Positions 26,434 through 35,857 of a stretch of DNA of 64,000 nucleotides are shown in pieces. The stretch's first letter is position 1. Every line of letters begins with the position of its first letter. A program made the position numbers and the translations under genes. Source of the stretch: an uncultured Oceanospirillales bacterium (GTDB lineage: Bacteria; Pseudomonadota; Gammaproteobacteria; Xanthomonadales; SZUA-36). The notes below the pieces were generated by a model, which was given only the letters and a program-made list of their open reading frames with translations, ran no database searches and was not told where the DNA came from. Location: assembly GCA_913055655.1 (NCBI GenBank), contig CAJXKA010000001.1, positions 1 to 64,000 on the forward strand, given 5' to 3'.

Positions 26434-27613
26434 CGGCGCGTTCCTGCCGCAGCGCCAGGATGGCCTCCGCAGCGCTGGTGGCCGCGTCGATACGCAGTTC
26501 ACGGTGCAGTGCATCGAAACGGGCATGCAGCGACTGCCGCTCATCCGGGCTGTCGAGCCAGTGCGTCACCGCCCCTGCCAGCGCGTCGCCGGTCACGTCG
26601 TCCTGGAAGAGTTCGGGCACCAGGGGTGCGTCCGCCAGGATATTCGGCAGCGCGACGTGTTTCGTCTTCAGCAGTTTGAAATGTTTCATGACGCGATAGG
26701 TGAACGGCGCCAGGCGGTAGGCCACCACCATCGGGCGGTTGACCAGCATGCACTCCAGCGTCGCGGTGCCGGATGCGCAGACCACGGCGTCGGCGGCGGT
26801 CATGGCCTCCAGCGACCGACCGGCGATGACCCGGATATCGGGAGCGTTTTCGCGGGTGGGCTGTTGCGCCAGGGTGGCCTCGAAAAGGGCGCGCGCACCG
26901 TCGTCGGCCATGGGGGCCACGAAGGTGACCCGTTCGCGGCGTTCGGACAGCTTTTGGGCCGCCTCGATCAGCGGACCGGCCAGGCGCTCAACCTCGGAGC
27001 CGCGGCTGCCCGGCAACAATGCGACGCACTCGCCATCGGCCGGTAGCCCCAGCGCCTGGCGCGCGGCGACCGGATCGTTTTCAAGCGGGATGGCGTCGGC
27101 CATCGGGTGGCCGGTGTACCGTGCGGCGACCCCGTGTTCCAGGTAGAAAGCCGGTTCGAAGGGAAAGAGACACAACACCAGGTCGGCGGCTTTCGCGATG
27201 CCCTTGACCCGGCCCTCGCGCCAGGCCCAGACCGTCGGGCTGACGTACTGCACGGTGGTGATGCCCGCCTCGCGGGCGCGGCGCTCCACGCCCAGGTTGA
27301 AGTCCGGCGCGTCGATGCCGACCAGCACGTCGGGCCGGGCGGCGATCAGCCGTTCCAGCAGTGCCTTGCGCAGTTTCAGCAGGCGGGGCAGGTGTTGAAC
27401 CACTTCGGCCAGGCCCATGACCGACAGTTCACGCCGGTCCCACCAGGCATCGAAGCCCGCGGCGCGCATCCGGTCGCCGCCAATGCCGAATATTTCGGCG
27501 TCAGGGTGTTGGCGCCGGATGGCCTCGATCAGTGCGCCGCCCAACTGGTCGCCGGAGGCTTCCCCGGCGACCAGGGCGATACGGGGACTAGCGAATGATC
27601 GATCGGTCGGCAT
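26426..27613 (-). CDS. lpxB: Lipid-A-disaccharide synthase
   Basis: 395 residues from ATG 27613, which lies 26 bp inside the 3' end of lpxA. Family motifs: ALVAGEASGDQLGGALIEAI, GIGGDRMRAAGFD, GIDAPDFNLGVERRAR, YVSPTVWAWREGRVKGI, ALLPGSRGSEVERL and CASGTATLECMLVNRPMVVA. A GT19 glycosyltransferase that joins UDP-2,3-diacylglucosamine and lipid X to give the lipid A disaccharide at the inner face of the inner membrane. Confidence 0.96.
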   Translation of the reverse strand: MPTDRSFASPRIALVAGEASGDQLGGALIEAIRRQHPDAEIFGIGGDRMRAAGFDAWWDRRELSVMGLAEVVQHLPRLLKLRKALLERLIAARPDVLVGIDAPDFNLGVERRAREAGITTVQYVSPTVWAWREGRVKGIAKAADLVLCLFPFEPAFYLEHGVAARYTGHPMADAIPLENDPVAARQALGLPADGECVALLPGSRGSEVERLAGPLIEAAQKLSERRERVTFVAPMADDGARALFEATLAQQPTRENAPDIRVIAGRSLEAMTAADAVVCASGTATLECMLVNRPMVVAYRLAPFTYRVMKHFKLLKTKHVALPNILADAPLVPELFQDDVTGDALAGAVTHWLDSPDERQSLHARFDALHRELRIDAATSAAEAILALRQERAGD

Positions 27614-28361
27614 GGTCGAGAAAATCGACGAGCCGCCGGATTTCGCCGTCTTCCTCTTCCAGCGCCAGCAGCTGCTCGCGGGCTTTCTCCAGCGGCAGGC
27701 CGGAGCGGTACAGGATTCGGTAGGCCCGGCGGACATTCTGGATCTGCTCTGCGGAAAAACCACGTCGCCGCAGCCCCTCGGTGTTCATGCCGCGGGGGTG
27801 TGACTTCTCTGGGGAAACGGTCACGTACGGCGGCACGCTGCGGTTGACCAGGCTGGAGAACGAAATAAAGGCATGCTCCCCGATATCGCAGAACTGGTGA
27901 ATCTGGGTGAAGCCGCTGAGGATGGCGAAATCGCCGACCGTCACGTGACCGGCCAGGCTGGCGTTGTTGGCCATGATGATGTGGTCACCCAGCTGGCAGT
28001 CGTGCGCGATGTGCACGTAGGCCATGATCCAGCAGTCGTTGCCGATGCGGGTGACGCCGGTGTCCTGGGTGGTGCCGCGGTTGATTGTGCAGAACTCGCG
28101 GATGGTGTTGCCGTCACCGATCACCAGCTCCGTGTCTTCGCCGGCATACTTTTTGTCCTGCGGCGCGTCACCGATGGAGTTGAACTGGTAGATGTGGTTG
28201 TTCTCGCCGATGGTGGTGCGCCCGGCGATGATGACGTTGGGGCCGATGACGCTGCCGGCGCCGATGGTGACCTTCGGCCCGATGACCGACCAGGGACCAA
28301 TCTCGACGTCGTCGGCGATGGTTGCGGCCGGGTCGACAATGGCACGTTCGTGGATGGCCAT
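27588..28361 (-). CDS. lpxA: UDP-N-acetylglucosamine acyltransferase
   Basis: 257 residues from ATG 28361; a GTG at 28367 overlapping the fabZ stop is an alternative. Hexapeptide repeats of a left-handed beta-helix run from residue 10 to about 185 (VIGPKVTIGAGSVIGPNVII), with catalytic His in VHIAHDCQLGD and the family motif PEKSHPRGMNTEGLRRRGFS. It adds the 3-hydroxyacyl chain from ACP to UDP-GlcNAc, the first step of lipid A synthesis. Confidence 0.96.
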   Translation of the reverse strand: MAIHERAIVDPAATIADDVEIGPWSVIGPKVTIGAGSVIGPNVIIAGRTTIGENNHIYQFNSIGDAPQDKKYAGEDTELVIGDGNTIREFCTINRGTTQDTGVTRIGNDCWIMAYVHIAHDCQLGDHIIMANNASLAGHVTVGDFAILSGFTQIHQFCDIGEHAFISFSSLVNRSVPPYVTVSPEKSHPRGMNTEGLRRRGFSAEQIQNVRRAYRILYRSGLPLEKAREQLLALEEEDGEIRRLVDFLDHADRSIIR

Positions 28362-28363
28362 CG

Positions 28364-28840
28364 TCACTTACCCGCGCACAGCAGTTCGCAGCTCGCGACC
28401 TTTTTACCGTCGACCGCGGCTTCGCAGATGTACTGGCCCATGTTGCGCATGCGGCGCTTTTCCTGGACGTCCATGACCAGCTGGTCGCCGGGCACCACCG
28501 TCTGGCTGAAGCGGGCGTTGTCGACCTTGACCAGGTAGAACAGCGGCGTTTCCTTGCCCTCGGAGGCCTGTGAAATGGCGCCGAGCACCCCGGCGGCCTG
28601 CGCCATCGCCTCGACAATCAGCACCCCCGGCATCACCGGGTGGTCCGGAAAGTGGCCGGGAAAAAACGGCTCATTATGGGTGACGTTCTTGATCGCCCGC
28701 AGGGTCTTTTCCGGCTCCAGCTGCCAGGACAACACGCGGTCGACCAGCAGGAACGGGTAACGGTGCGGGATCAGGCCCTTGATCTCTTCGATTTCGATTC
28801 GCTGCCCGGGCAGCGTCATGGTGGGGGTTGAATCGGTCAT
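28364..28840 (-). CDS. fabZ: 3-hydroxyacyl-ACP dehydratase
   Basis: 158 residues from ATG 28840. Hot-dog fold motifs: [34 protein letters not shown] (catalytic His in GHFP, Glu in VEAMAQ) and [13 protein letters not shown]. It dehydrates 3-hydroxyacyl-ACP in fatty-acid elongation and competes with LpxA/LpxD for substrate, so its place between lpxD and lpxA sets the balance of membrane and lipid A synthesis. The N-terminal 10 residues before [10 protein letters not shown] are variable. Confidence 0.95.
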   Translation of the reverse strand: MTDSTPTMTLPGQRIEIEEIKGLIPHRYPFLLVDRVLSWQLEPEKTLRAIKNVTHNEPFFPGHFPDHPVMPGVLIVEAMAQAAGVLGAISQASEGKETPLFYLVKVDNARFSQTVVPGDQLVMDVQEKRRMRNMGQYICEAAVDGKKVASCELLCAGK

Positions 28841-28847
28841 ACCGGGG

Positions 28848-29882
28848 TTACTTCTCCGTGTTGTTGTCGCGCCCCTGCAGGCGCTCAATGGTTTTGTCCA
28901 GCCGGAACAGGCGGCCCAGCGCCCGTTGCCACTCGCGAATGGGCCGGCCGGGAATACCGCCCGCCCAGGTGCTGCCGGGCTCGGTGATGGATTTACTGAT
29001 CATTGTCATGCCGGTCACGGTCACGCCATCGGCGATCTCCAGGTGACCGGTTGTCCCGGAGCGCCCGCCAAACAGGACATTCCGCCCCACGCGCGTGCTG
29101 CCGGAAAGTCCGGCAAAAGCCGCCAGGGCCGAATGGGCGCCGATATGGCAATTGTGCCCGACCTGCACCAGGTTATCGATGCGCACGTCCTCCTCGAGCA
29201 CGGTGTGACCGATGGCGCCGCGGTCAATGCAGGCGTTGGCGCCGATCTCACAATCGTCACCAAGCCGAACACCGCCCAGTTGCGGCACCTTGATCCAGCC
29301 CTTCGTGTCCCGGGCAATGCCGAAACCGTCGGCGCCGATGACCGCGCCGGGGTGGACCATGACCCGTTGGCCAAGTCGGACATCGTCACACAGGGTGACA
29401 TTGGCCACCAGTCGGCTGCCGGCGCCCAGGATGACGCCCGGCGCCAGTACGCAGTTTGGGCCGATGTCGCAGCCGTCGCCGATAACGCAGCCATCGCCGA
29501 TGACGGCGCCGGCGCCGACGTGGACCGCCTCGCCGATCGAGACGTCGCTGCCGATCACGGCGGTGTCGTGAACGCCGGGCGCATTGCGGGGGCGATGGTC
29601 GAACAGGGTCGCGACTTTCGCGTATGCCGCGTAAGGGTTATCGGACACCAGGGCATTGCCGGGACAGCTGTCGGCGTGTTTTGCAGCGATGATGACGACA
29701 CCTGCGCGGCTGTCGGCCAGTTTGGGCAGGTAGGCCGTATTGGCCAGGAAGCTGATGTCGTCCGGTCCGGCGTCGGCAAGCGTGGCCACACCACCCACCA
29801 GGTGTGTTTCATCACCGCGAAGTTCGAGCCCGAACCGGTCGGCGATATCCGCAAGCGTGTAACGCGGGTTCGGGGAATCCAT
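28848..29882 (-). CDS. lpxD: UDP-3-O-(3-hydroxyacyl)glucosamine N-acyltransferase
   Basis: 344 residues. N-terminal uridine-binding domain (RYTLADIADRFGLELRGDE; FLANTAYLPKLADSRAGVVI), then hexapeptide beta-helix (about 105-290) with the catalytic segment DNLVQVGHNCHIGAHSALAA and a C-terminal helix (RALGRLFRLDKTIERLQGRD). Third acylation-stage enzyme of lipid A. It lies 19 bp after skp and 7 bp before fabZ, consistent with one operon. Confidence 0.96.
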   Translation of the reverse strand: MDSPNPRYTLADIADRFGLELRGDETHLVGGVATLADAGPDDISFLANTAYLPKLADSRAGVVIIAAKHADSCPGNALVSDNPYAAYAKVATLFDHRPRNAPGVHDTAVIGSDVSIGEAVHVGAGAVIGDGCVIGDGCDIGPNCVLAPGVILGAGSRLVANVTLCDDVRLGQRVMVHPGAVIGADGFGIARDTKGWIKVPQLGGVRLGDDCEIGANACIDRGAIGHTVLEEDVRIDNLVQVGHNCHIGAHSALAAFAGLSGSTRVGRNVLFGGRSGTTGHLEIADGVTVTGMTMISKSITEPGSTWAGGIPGRPIREWQRALGRLFRLDKTIERLQGRDNNTEK

Positions 29883-29901
29883 GCGGCCGGGCAGGGTCGG
29901 C

Positions 29902-30435
29902 CTAGGGCTGTAACAGTTCGAGTTCGTCGGCGTCGAATTCGATCTGCAGTTGCTCCAGGATCAGGTCGGTAATGTCCAGCGCGGGGCTGGCGTAGACCAC
30001 GGGGCTGGACAGCACCAGGTCGTAACCGTAGCGCTGGGCGATTTCCTGCACCGCGATATTGATCTGGTCTTCCAGTGCCTGGACTTCCTCGGTGCGGCGG
30101 AATGAAAGCTCGTCGCGAAGGTCTTCGCGCTGGCGGTTGATGCTGCGGCGGGTCTCGCGAATTTCGCGCTCCAGGCCGGCACGGTCGCCCTCGGGCAGGT
30201 CACCCTGGGACAGTCGCTGCTCCAGCAGTTCGACCCGGGTCTCTTCCAGTTCAATCGCGTCGTTGCGCGGCCGGAATTCCTGGTCGAGCTTTTCGCGGCC
30301 GGCGATGACCTGCGGCGCGTTGTCCAGGACTTCCTTCATGTTGACGTAACCGATGCGCACGGTCTGCGCCTGGGCGGTTGCCGCAAGGGCAACCCCCAGC
30401 CAAATGGCCAGCAATGTGGTCAGGCGCAATTTCAC
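29902..30435 (-). CDS. skp: OmpH/Skp-type periplasmic chaperone
   Basis: 177 residues from GTG 30435, opening a signal peptide (LRLTTLLAIWLGVALAATA) cleaved after AQA; an in-frame TTG at 30468 would extend it. The mature start TVRIGYVNMKEVLDNAPQVI is the OmpH signature, followed by coiled-coil arms (RVELLEQRLSQGDLPEGDRA). The trimer holds unfolded outer-membrane proteins before BamA. It follows bamA directly. A TATAAT (30443-30448, minus) sits 7 nt before the GTG. Confidence 0.93.
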   Translation of the reverse strand: MKLRLTTLLAIWLGVALAATAQAQTVRIGYVNMKEVLDNAPQVIAGREKLDQEFRPRNDAIELEETRVELLEQRLSQGDLPEGDRAGLEREIRETRRSINRQREDLRDELSFRRTEEVQALEDQINIAVQEIAQRYGYDLVLSSPVVYASPALDITDLILEQLQIEFDADELELLQP

Positions 30436-30442
30436 AAGAGTA

Positions 30443-30448
30443 ATTATA
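30443..30448 (-). promoter_or_regulatory. Possible internal -10 box for skp
   Basis: Perfect TATAAT on the minus strand, ending 7 nt before the skp GTG at 30435, so a transcript from it would begin at the start codon. The -35 region (TTCTTG at 17 bp) is weak. An internal promoter giving extra skp-lpxD expression is possible. Confidence 0.35.
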
Positions 30449-30494
30449 CACTTGTATGTCGCTCCCAAGAAGGGGCAACAGGTTCAGGGTTGCG

Positions 30495-32981
30495 TCAGAA
30501 CGTCGTACCGAACGAGAACTGGATCGACTCGGTCCGGTCGCCTTCCTTCTCGATCAGCGGAACAGCGAAGTTCATGATGATCGGGCCCACCGGCGCCTGC
30601 CAGGTGACCGACAGGCCGGCCGAGGCACGCAGGAGGTCGGCGTCGAAGGCATCGACGTTCTCGTACACGTTACCCACGTCGACAAACAGCGCGATACGTG
30701 AACCGGAACCCTGCGTGAACGGTGTCGGGATGGCCAGTTCCATGCCGCCGGAGACCTTGAAGTCACCACCCACGGCGCGGCAGAACGGGTCTTTCGGGCC
30801 CAGCGTGTTGTCGTCGAAACCGCGAATGTCACGCACGCCGCCGCCATAGAAGTGTTCGAAGAAGGGCAGGCCGGTATCCAGCGCAATCACTTCTTCCTGC
30901 AGACACTGGGCGCCTTCGGGCAGGGTGGTGTCCTGAGGCGTCGCCAGCGAGGTGCTGTCGTAGTTGTCGTAGGCGTCGCCATAGCCGACATCGCCATGGA
31001 ACGAGAACGTCAGCCCGCGCGTAATCGGGATGTACTTCGCGTAACGGTAGAACAGTTTGTAGTACTCACGGCTGCTGCCCGGGCCGGACGCTTCCAGGCT
31101 CAGGCGCTGCACCGAGCCCATGGTCGGGTTCAGGAAGTGGTTGCGCGAATCGCGCGACCACGACATGGTCAGGTCCCAGACATCAAACTCGCGCTCGTTC
31201 GCGTCCAGGACACCGTCACCGTTGTGATCCAGCGAGTTGGACAGCGGGTCGCCGACGATCGGCACGTAGTAAGACTCGAAACAGATGCCGTTGTCGTTGA
31301 TATCCGGGAAACAGATCGTGTCATCCGGGTCCTCGGGGTCGGGAATCTCGTTATCAAACACGAAGCGGCCGATGTTGATGTCGGTCGACCGCAGGCCCAG
31401 GCCCGCGCGCACGTAATCAATTTCGGTCAGCGGTGCACCGAAGGACATGCCGGCGGCGGCCTCGCTGCTGGTGTAGGTGGAAATATTGGCCGCGCCGCGG
31501 TCATATTCCGAGTAGCGCGCGTAGAAGCCGCGACTCACGCCTTCATCGGTCCAGTACGGGTTTTCGTACGTGAAGTTGAAGCTGCTGATGATGTCGCTGG
31601 ACGAGATCGCCGCGCCCACACGGTTACCGCTGCCCAGGAAGTTGTCCTGCTGCACGGACAGCGAGTAGATGATGCCCTGGATTTCCGAGTAACCCAGGCC
31701 CACCGAGAAACTGCCGGCCGGTCGTTCCACCACGGACACGACCACGTCCACCTGGTCGTCGGTGCCGGGCACGGGTGGGGTTTCCAGTTCGACGGTGTCG
31801 AAGTAGGTCAGGCGCTGCAGGCGCACTTTCGAGCGGTCGATGGCCGCCTGCGAGAACCAGGCGCCTTCCATCTGGCGCATTTCGCGGCGCAGCACCTCGT
31901 CCTTGGTGCCGATATTGCCTTCGAAAATGATCCGGCGGATGTACACGCGCTTGCCCGGGTCGACGTAGTAGTTGATGTCGACGGTCAGGTTGTCGCGGTC
32001 AATCTGCGGGATCGGGTTGACGTTGGCGAAGGCGTAACCGATGTTCGACAGCAGCGAGGTGATGTTCTCCACGCTCTGTTCCATGTTCTTGCGCGAAAAC
32101 ACCGCGCCTTCCTGCGTGACGATCAGCCGCCGCAGCGTGGCCTCGTCCACCACCAGGTCGCCGGTGACCTGGATCTCATTGATGTGGAACAGCTCGCCCT
32201 CGGTGACATTCGCGGTGATGTAGATATTGCGCTTGTCGGGGCTGATGGAGACCTGCGTGGACTCCACGTTGGCGTCGATGTAACCGCGGTCCTGGTAGTA
32301 GGAACGAATCTTCTCCAGGTCGCCGGAGAGCTTCTCGCGCGTGTAATCGTCGGCCTTGGACCAGAACTTCCAGAACGGGTCGATGCCGGACTCGAACTCG
32401 GTCTGGATCTCCTCGTCGGTAAACAGCGTATTACCGGTGACGTTGATATGGCGGATCTTGGCGGTCTTGCCCTCGTCCACGACGATGGCGATGCGAATTC
32501 GGTTGCGGTCCAGGTTGGTGGTGCGGGTGTCCACGCTGACCGCGTAACGGCCCTGGCTGTAGTACTGCGCGACCAGTTCCTGCTGGATGCGGTCGAGCGC
32601 CTGCGGGTCGAACACTTCGCCCTCGGCCAGGCCGATATCGGCCAGCACCCGGCGCAGGTCTTCTTCCTTGATCGCCTTGTTGCCTTCCAGCGAAATCGCG
32701 GCGATGGATGGCCGCTCCTTGATGCGGATGACCAGGATGTCACCGTCGCGCAGGAACTCGATGGAGTCGAAGAAACCCGTCTGGTAGAGCTCACGAATGG
32801 CCCCCTGCGAGGCGGACGTCGTCAGGGTATCCCCCGCGTCCAGCGGCAGGTAATTGAACACCGTTCCTTCCGACACGCGCTGAAGACCTTCGACGCGGAT
32901 ATCGGAAATGGTGAAGGGGTCGAGGGCGAGGGCCGGGCCGGACAACAGCAGGCCCAGTATGATCGCCAGGATTGTTCTCAT
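30495..32981 (-). CDS. bamA: Outer-membrane protein assembly factor BamA
   Basis: 828 residues. ATG 32981 opens a signal peptide (MRTILAIILGLLLSGPALA). Five POTRA domains occupy about 20-420 (FTISDIRVEGLQRVSEGTVF is POTRA1) and the 16-strand Omp85 barrel the rest, with VRDIRGFDDNTLGPKD holding the conserved (V/I)RG(F/Y) loop motif and a C-terminal FSFGTTF. Core of the BAM machine that folds beta-barrel proteins. Separated from rseP by a 267-bp palindromic element. Confidence 0.97.
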   Translation of the reverse strand: MRTILAIILGLLLSGPALALDPFTISDIRVEGLQRVSEGTVFNYLPLDAGDTLTTSASQGAIRELYQTGFFDSIEFLRDGDILVIRIKERPSIAAISLEGNKAIKEEDLRRVLADIGLAEGEVFDPQALDRIQQELVAQYYSQGRYAVSVDTRTTNLDRNRIRIAIVVDEGKTAKIRHINVTGNTLFTDEEIQTEFESGIDPFWKFWSKADDYTREKLSGDLEKIRSYYQDRGYIDANVESTQVSISPDKRNIYITANVTEGELFHINEIQVTGDLVVDEATLRRLIVTQEGAVFSRKNMEQSVENITSLLSNIGYAFANVNPIPQIDRDNLTVDINYYVDPGKRVYIRRIIFEGNIGTKDEVLRREMRQMEGAWFSQAAIDRSKVRLQRLTYFDTVELETPPVPGTDDQVDVVVSVVERPAGSFSVGLGYSEIQGIIYSLSVQQDNFLGSGNRVGAAISSSDIISSFNFTYENPYWTDEGVSRGFYARYSEYDRGAANISTYTSSEAAAGMSFGAPLTEIDYVRAGLGLRSTDINIGRFVFDNEIPDPEDPDDTICFPDINDNGICFESYYVPIVGDPLSNSLDHNGDGVLDANEREFDVWDLTMSWSRDSRNHFLNPTMGSVQRLSLEASGPGSSREYYKLFYRYAKYIPITRGLTFSFHGDVGYGDAYDNYDSTSLATPQDTTLPEGAQCLQEEVIALDTGLPFFEHFYGGGVRDIRGFDDNTLGPKDPFCRAVGGDFKVSGGMELAIPTPFTQGSGSRIALFVDVGNVYENVDAFDADLLRASAGLSVTWQAPVGPIIMNFAVPLIEKEGDRTESIQFSFGTTF

Positions 32982-33021
32982 TCGTAGATCCAAAGGGGCA
33001 GGCGGGAAACGTGCGGGATTC

Positions 33022-33288
33022 AGGGCCTGTTCAGGCTACCTGAATAGCCGCTGCCGCAGTCATTTTTTCGTTTAGCAAGGCGGAGCGAGCGTAGTGTAGC
33101 ATCGCTACATGAGCGAGTGACAACGCCGCGAAACGGAAAAATGACTGCGGCCCGGAGGGTAGTGGCTAAACCAGCGCCACTCGGCGTTGCTCGTCGTTCA
33201 TTTGGAGTTACCAAACTTCACTCCTCGCGCCTTGATTAGCGCTGGTTTAGCCACTACAGCGGCCATTCAGGTAGCCTGAACAGGCCCT
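33022..33288. repeat. 267-bp element of nested inverted repeats (MITE-like) between rseP and bamA
   Basis: Terminal arms 33022-33053 and 33257-33288 match at 31 of 32 positions. Inside are a 20-bp pair with one mismatch (33054-33073 / 33131-33150) enclosing TGTAGC-ATC-GCTACA (33095-33109), and a perfect 19-bp pair (33159-33177 / 33239-33257). No ORF of note lies inside. The right terminal arm includes two bases of the rseP stop codon, and the left end is 40 bp from the bamA start. It would fold into two hairpin arms inside one large stem in the operon mRNA. Confidence 0.85.
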
Positions 33289-34663
33289 AGCCAACCAGCC
33301 GTAAAATGTCGTTAACGATGCCCAGGCTGATCAGGCCAAACAGCGCCACCAGGCCCACGTACTGGCCTGCGATCTGCGCCTGATCTGAAACCGGGCTCCC
33401 TTTGACCCATTCTATCAGGTAATACAGCAGGTGGCCCCCGTCGAGCACCGGGATGGGCAACAGGTTGAGGATTCCCAGGCTCAGGCTGATCAGGCCCAGG
33501 AAAAACAGGAAGTTGGATAGGCCGGCATTGGCCGAGGAATTTGCGAACTGGGCAATGCCGATGGGGCCGGAGACATTTCGCACCGACGCAGTGCCGGTGA
33601 TCATGCGTCCCAGCAGCCCCAGCGTCGCGGTGCTCAGGCGCCAGGTTTCCGCGACCGCCGCGCCGAAGCCCTCGACCGGGCCATGGCGCATCAGCAGGTA
33701 GGCGCGCTCCATTTTTGCGCGCGTGGCCTCGTCGGGGCCTTCGTTGACGATGCCGATGACCGGGCGGGAACCGAACAGGCCTTCGCGCTGGGTGGCCGGC
33801 GTGATTTCGAACTGGCGTTCGGTGCCGTAACGATCGACGGTCATCGTGATCGGCCCACCGCCTTTGGCCTGCGCCTGGATGTGGTACGGCACCCAGTTCC
33901 AGTTCTCGATCGTCTCGTCACCGATGGCCGTGATCCGGTCGCCGGGCCTCAGCCCCGCGGTCTCGGCCGGGCCACCTTCCGTGACCTCGCCGATGACGGC
34001 CGGAATGACCGGCCGCCACGGAGCGATGCCCACGGCTTCCAGCGTGCGTTCTTCCTCGTAATCATCGCCGATGCCGGACAGGTCCAGCGTGACTTCGCGT
34101 CGGTCACCATCGACACTTTCCAGTTCCACCTGCACTTCATCGCGGTCCAGCGCGCGGGTCACCAGGCCCAGGATGGCGTGCGACCAGCTGCGGGTGCGGT
34201 CGCCGTCCAGGGCGATGATCTCGTCCTCGGGCCGGATGCCGGCTTCGGCGGCGATACCGGTGACTTCGCCGACGATGGGACGCGATTCGGGAATACCCAC
34301 ACCGAACATGACCCAGAACGCGAATACGGCAAACACCAGGTTGAAGACCGGGCCGGCGGCGACAATGGCGATGCGCTGCCCGACGGGCTTGCGGTTGAAG
34401 GCCTGGTCGAGTTCATCCGCGGGGACTTCACCCTCGCGTTCGTCCAGCATCTTCACGTAGCCACCCAGTGGAATCGCGGCCACCTGCCACTCGGTGCCGT
34501 CGCGCGCGGTGCGTTTCCACAGCGCCTTGCCGAAGCCGACGGAGAACCGCAGCACCTTCACGCCACAGCGGCGCGCGACCCAGTAGTGGCCGAATTCGTG
34601 GAAGGTGACCAGCAGGCCCAGGGCGACGATCAGCCACCAGATGGAACCCAGGACTTCAAGCAT
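33287..34663 (-). CDS. rseP: RseP site-2 zinc metalloprotease
   Basis: 458 residues, GAGG 10 nt before ATG 34663. Zinc motif HEFGH in LLVTFHEFGHYWVARRCGVK, PDZ domains at about 115-190 and 200-290 (RPEDEIIALDGDRT; GLRPGDRITAIGDET), and LNLLPIPVLDGGHLLYYLIE with the third zinc ligand. It cuts anti-sigma factor RseA (sigma-E envelope stress) inside the membrane. Its stop codon abuts the palindromic element, so the C-terminus could have been set by that insertion, though ...GIVNDILRLVG looks normal for the family. Confidence 0.96.
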   Translation of the reverse strand: MLEVLGSIWWLIVALGLLVTFHEFGHYWVARRCGVKVLRFSVGFGKALWKRTARDGTEWQVAAIPLGGYVKMLDEREGEVPADELDQAFNRKPVGQRIAIVAAGPVFNLVFAVFAFWVMFGVGIPESRPIVGEVTGIAAEAGIRPEDEIIALDGDRTRSWSHAILGLVTRALDRDEVQVELESVDGDRREVTLDLSGIGDDYEEERTLEAVGIAPWRPVIPAVIGEVTEGGPAETAGLRPGDRITAIGDETIENWNWVPYHIQAQAKGGGPITMTVDRYGTERQFEITPATQREGLFGSRPVIGIVNEGPDEATRAKMERAYLLMRHGPVEGFGAAVAETWRLSTATLGLLGRMITGTASVRNVSGPIGIAQFANSSANAGLSNFLFFLGLISLSLGILNLLPIPVLDGGHLLYYLIEWVKGSPVSDQAQIAGQYVGLVALFGLISLGIVNDILRLVG

Positions 34664-34678
34664 GTCGTTTCAACCTCA

Positions 34679-35857
34679 TTAAAGCTGTTCACGCGCCAGG
34701 GCGCGGGCCTCGGCGTCCGCCGCCAGCACGTCGTCCAGCGTGTCGGCCGGACCCGGTGCGGCCGCGGTCAGTGTCGATTCGATGACTGCGGGAATGCGGG
34801 TAAACCCGATCTCGCCGTCCAGGAATGCTTGGACAGCGATTTCGTTTGCCGCGTTCAATACCGCCGGTGCGCGGCCGCCGGCGCGCAGCGCATCGAAGGC
34901 CAGCCGCAGGCAGGGAAAACGATGGGTGTCCGGCGCCTGGAAATCAAGGCGGCCGGCACGGGCCAGGTCCAGTCGCTCGACGCCGGCCTCGATGCGGTCC
35001 GGCCAGGCCAGCGCGTGGGCGATGGGCGTGCGCATGTCGGGCATGCCCAGCTGCGCCAGTACCGAGCCGTCGCGGTAGGCCACCAGCGAATGGATGATGC
35101 TTTGCGGATGCACGACCACCTCGATCATCTCGGCCGGCGCACCGAACAGGCCGTTGGCCTCGATGACCTCCAGGCCCTTGTTCATCAGCGTGGCGGAATC
35201 CACCGAGATCTTGCGGCCCATGTCCCAGTTGGGGTGGGCGCAGGCCTGTTCCGGCGTGACGCCGGCAAGCGTGTCCGGGTCGGCGTCCAGGAACGGGCCG
35301 CCCGAGGCGGTCAGCAGCAGGCGGTCGACGCCGGATTCGCGCAGACCACGCGACTGGAAGTCGGCCGGCAGGCTCTGGAACAGGGCGTTATGTTCGGAAT
35401 CAACCGGCACGATCACCGCGCCGCTCGCGCGCCGTTCGCGGTCGAACAGGTCGCCGGCGATGACCATGGACTCCTTGTTGGCCAGGGCCACGCGTTTGCC
35501 ACTCATGACTGCGCGCAACGTCGGGCGCAGGCCCGCGGCGCCGACGATTGCGGCCATGACAATTTCAGCGTCGTCCAGCGTGGCCACATCTTCAAGCGCG
35601 GAAGGGCCGGCAAGTGCTTCCGCCCGCGCGCCATTCGCCCGGAGCGCATCTTTTAGCGTACTCAAACGGGATTCGTCGGCAATGACCGCGTAAGCTGCGT
35701 CGTGCGCGGCGCAGAGTCTGGCCAGGCCTTCGGCGTCGCTGTGGGCCGTCAGCGCCAGCACGCTGAAACGGTCCGGGTGCCGCGCCACGACATCCAGCGT
35801 GCTGCGCCCCACCGAGCCGGTGGCGCCCAGTATGACCAGGCCGGCCGGCGCGGTCAC
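34679..35857 (-). CDS. dxr: 1-deoxy-D-xylulose 5-phosphate reductoisomerase
   Basis: 392 residues from GTG 35857, overlapping the cdsA stop (GTGA). NADPH site [35 protein letters not shown], and substrate/metal residues in [14 protein letters not shown] (Asp and Glu ligands) and [28 protein letters not shown] is a family signature. Second step of the MEP isoprenoid pathway. Here it lies between cdsA and rseP (as in pseudomonads), not between frr and uppS as in E. coli. Confidence 0.96.
   Translation of the reverse strand: MTAPAGLVILGATGSVGRSTLDVVARHPDRFSVLALTAHSDAEGLARLCAAHDAAYAVIADESRLSTLKDALRANGARAEALAGPSALEDVATLDDAEIVMAAIVGAAGLRPTLRAVMSGKRVALANKESMVIAGDLFDRERRASGAVIVPVDSEHNALFQSLPADFQSRGLRESGVDRLLLTASGGPFLDADPDTLAGVTPEQACAHPNWDMGRKISVDSATLMNKGLEVIEANGLFGAPAEMIEVVVHPQSIIHSLVAYRDGSVLAQLGMPDMRTPIAHALAWPDRIEAGVERLDLARAGRLDFQAPDTHRFPCLRLAFDALRAGGRAPAVLNAANEIAVQAFLDGEIGFTRIPAVIESTLTAAAPGPADTLDDVLAADAEARALAREQL

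Noticed and set aside
30852..32987. A 711-codon open frame antisense to bamA
   Set aside because: Covers bamA almost exactly; composition is that of the reverse strand of a GC-rich gene.
33683..35656. A 657-codon plus-strand frame over rseP and dxr
   Set aside because: Spans two certain genes on the other strand and shows no recognisable motifs.
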